This document shows positions 15,661-16,406 of a stretch of 16,406 bases of DNA, in pieces. Source of the stretch: JAGMES01 sp023128035 (GTDB lineage: Bacteria > Bacillota > Halanaerobiia > DY22613). Numbering within the stretch: the first letter of the stretch is position 1; every line of letters begins with the position of its first letter. The position numbers and the translations under genes are program-made. The stretch spans positions 1-16,406 of the forward strand of contig DAOVRZ010000120.1 in NCBI GenBank assembly GCA_030627905.1. The letters run 5' to 3'. The notes below the pieces were generated by a model. That model was not told where the DNA came from and did not search any database. It saw only the letters and a program-made list of their open reading frames with translations.

Positions 15661-15706
15661 AACTTCCTAGGTAATATTTGAAAAATATACTACCTAGGAA
15701 GTTTTT
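15661..15706 (+). terminator. Terminator after the TOPRIM-like fragment
   Basis: AACTTCCTAGGTA (15661-15673) pairs exactly with TACCTAGGAAGTT (15691-15703), followed by TTT. Confidence 0.8.
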
Positions 15707-15770
15707 ATTGTAAACAAAAAGACATGGAGATGTATAGAATGGTAACCACATAACTTGTAAAAGAAAATCA

Positions 15771-16043
15771 TTGGTTACGCGACCAGAGCTGATTTTGGCT
15801 GTGGCGGGGACAGGGAAGACTACAGTTTTAGTCAATAAACTCCGATTCTTAATGGATTTCGCTCTGTTCTACAAAAGTCAGAAAGTACACGAAACCCTAA
15901 CTGAAGAAGATCTTTCAACAATGTGGGAGTACTTTTGTGAAGTAATGATCACCGAAAAAGCTCGAGCAATTCTCCGGCTTAGCATGAGCGGACACTGGGT
16001 TTCCGTTGTGGTTCGATTCCCACATATTCCCGCCAAACATTGA
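15771..16043 (+). pseudogene. Fragment resembling the N-terminus of a UvrD-type helicase
   Basis: The frame from TTG 15771 reads RPELILAVAGTGKTTVLVNK near its start. This is like the Walker A region of superfamily I helicases (UvrD/Rep type), with AGTGKTT as the nucleotide-binding loop. The rest (to residue 90) does not continue as a helicase: it lacks the next motifs and ends after RFPHIPAKH. No good ribosome site is seen. The base composition is less AT-rich than its neighbours. I read it as a short piece of a helicase gene joined to unrelated sequence. The coding nature of the second half is doubtful. Confidence 0.4.
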
Positions 16044-16211
16044 TGTGATGAGGGTCAAGGTCTTTTGTGTTAAAGAAAAACCTTGCAGGGTTCCTGATTA
16101 GGAAGTGCAAGGCTAAATAACTTAATTCTTCTTTGAACTTTGTATTGTGGATCAACTATCCCCATAGCTAATCTCCCAAGTGTTATCCTCACGGTCACAG
16201 AATATACAAGG
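16044..16211. other. Noncoding stretch with a strong hairpin before the intron-like sequence
   Basis: CCTTGCA (16081-16087) pairs with TGCAAGG (16106-16112), with an inner TTCCT/AGGAA stem around GATT. There is no T-run, so it is not a simple terminator. No gene is seen. Confidence 0.5.
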
Positions 16212-16406
16212 GAGCGGCCGTCAAGGTTGAGAATCTTATGAGGTGAAAGTCCTCTGTCATCAATTAGCCGATTCGGATGACTAGCATATCCAACGCGGGA
16301 TGAGGTAACGAATCACGATGATGCTTGGAAGTAAAAGGCACGGCGGCCTATAAATTACCTAGGAATTTATAAGGTCGGAACAGTCTGTGTGGCGAGCAAA
16401 CATTGA
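16212..16406 (+). mobile_element. 5' part of a group II intron (partial, runs off the window)
   Basis: From about 16212 (GAGCGGCCG) the sequence has features I associate with domain I of bacterial group II introns: GAGGTGAAAGTCCTC (near 16239), GGATGACTAGCATATCC, GATGAGGTAA, GATGATGCTTGGAAG and AAGGTCGGAACAG. The usual 5' end is GTGYG; here it would be GAGCG, so the exact boundary is uncertain. The intron-encoded reverse transcriptase would lie beyond the end of the window. The call rests on remembered resemblance of these motifs rather than a folded structure. Confidence 0.6.

Noticed and set aside
15925..16035. tRNA-like sequence: GGGAGTA (15925-15931) can pair with TATTCCC (16025-16031), followed by G and CCA, with GGTTCGATTCC upstream of the 3' arm
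   Set aside because: The span is 111 bases, the T stem pairs only if one C is bulged, and no 5-bp anticodon stem with a 7-base loop can be found. It could be a ruined long-arm tRNA such as tRNA-Sec, but the evidence does not support an RNA gene call.

Overview
The window is AT-rich DNA with Shine-Dalgarno-led genes, many rho-independent-style hairpins, lipoprotein signal peptides and a CRISPR repeat ending in GAATTGAAAC. Together these suggest a low-GC Gram-positive bacterium, most likely one of the Clostridia; the species cannot be named from this sequence. It reads as an accessory, decaying region: a dead restriction-modification operon, small gene cassettes separated by repeats, orphan CRISPR pieces, gene fragments and the start of a group II intron.

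Layout. 1-442 is a leader with one plausible promoter. 443-6821 is a complete-length but multiply inactivated type I restriction-modification operon, hsdM-hsdS-hsdR: one TGA in hsdM, three frame breaks in hsdS, two frame breaks and a TAG in hsdR. 7149-8410 is an intact tetratricopeptide (TPR) protein followed after 2 bp by a 33-residue peptide gene, a layout like receptor/peptide signalling pairs. 8411-9382 is gene-free and holds palindromes, a structured element, a leader-like segment and a small CRISPR array (three repeats, two spacers, no cas genes). 9416-10931 (minus strand) encodes two lipoproteins in one operon. 11143-11957 holds palindromes, IS200/IS605-like end hairpins, a candidate 33-residue Cys-rich peptide gene on the minus strand and a lone CRISPR-like repeat. 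11975-12423 is a YgiT/MqsA-type zinc-finger plus excisionase-like helix-turn-helix gene, apparently split by one missing base. 12586-13071 encodes a secreted protein with Trp where a lipobox Cys would be expected. 13185-13310 repeats the structured element, leader and a degenerate CRISPR repeat. 13394-15000 is a ribosomally synthesised peptide (RiPP) locus: a 94-residue precursor with six cysteines and a radical SAM/SPASM maturase. 15160-16043 holds fragments (TPR, a TOPRIM-like protein with a frameshift, a UvrD-like piece). 16212 to the end resembles the 5' part of a group II intron.

How it fits together. The expression units between 6880 and 13393 are separated by members of one repeat system: GACCAG/CTGGTC palindromes, further terminator-like hairpins, a conserved 'agaagga' segment, a hairpin, a leader-like block and a CRISPR repeat, in the same order where more than one module is present. 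Same-strand copies flank the lipoprotein pair and the zinc-finger region, which suggests cassette gain, loss and duplication by recombination between repeats. The best candidates for active biology are the RiPP locus and the TPR/peptide pair. The restriction system is very probably inactive unless the sequence itself has base-call errors.
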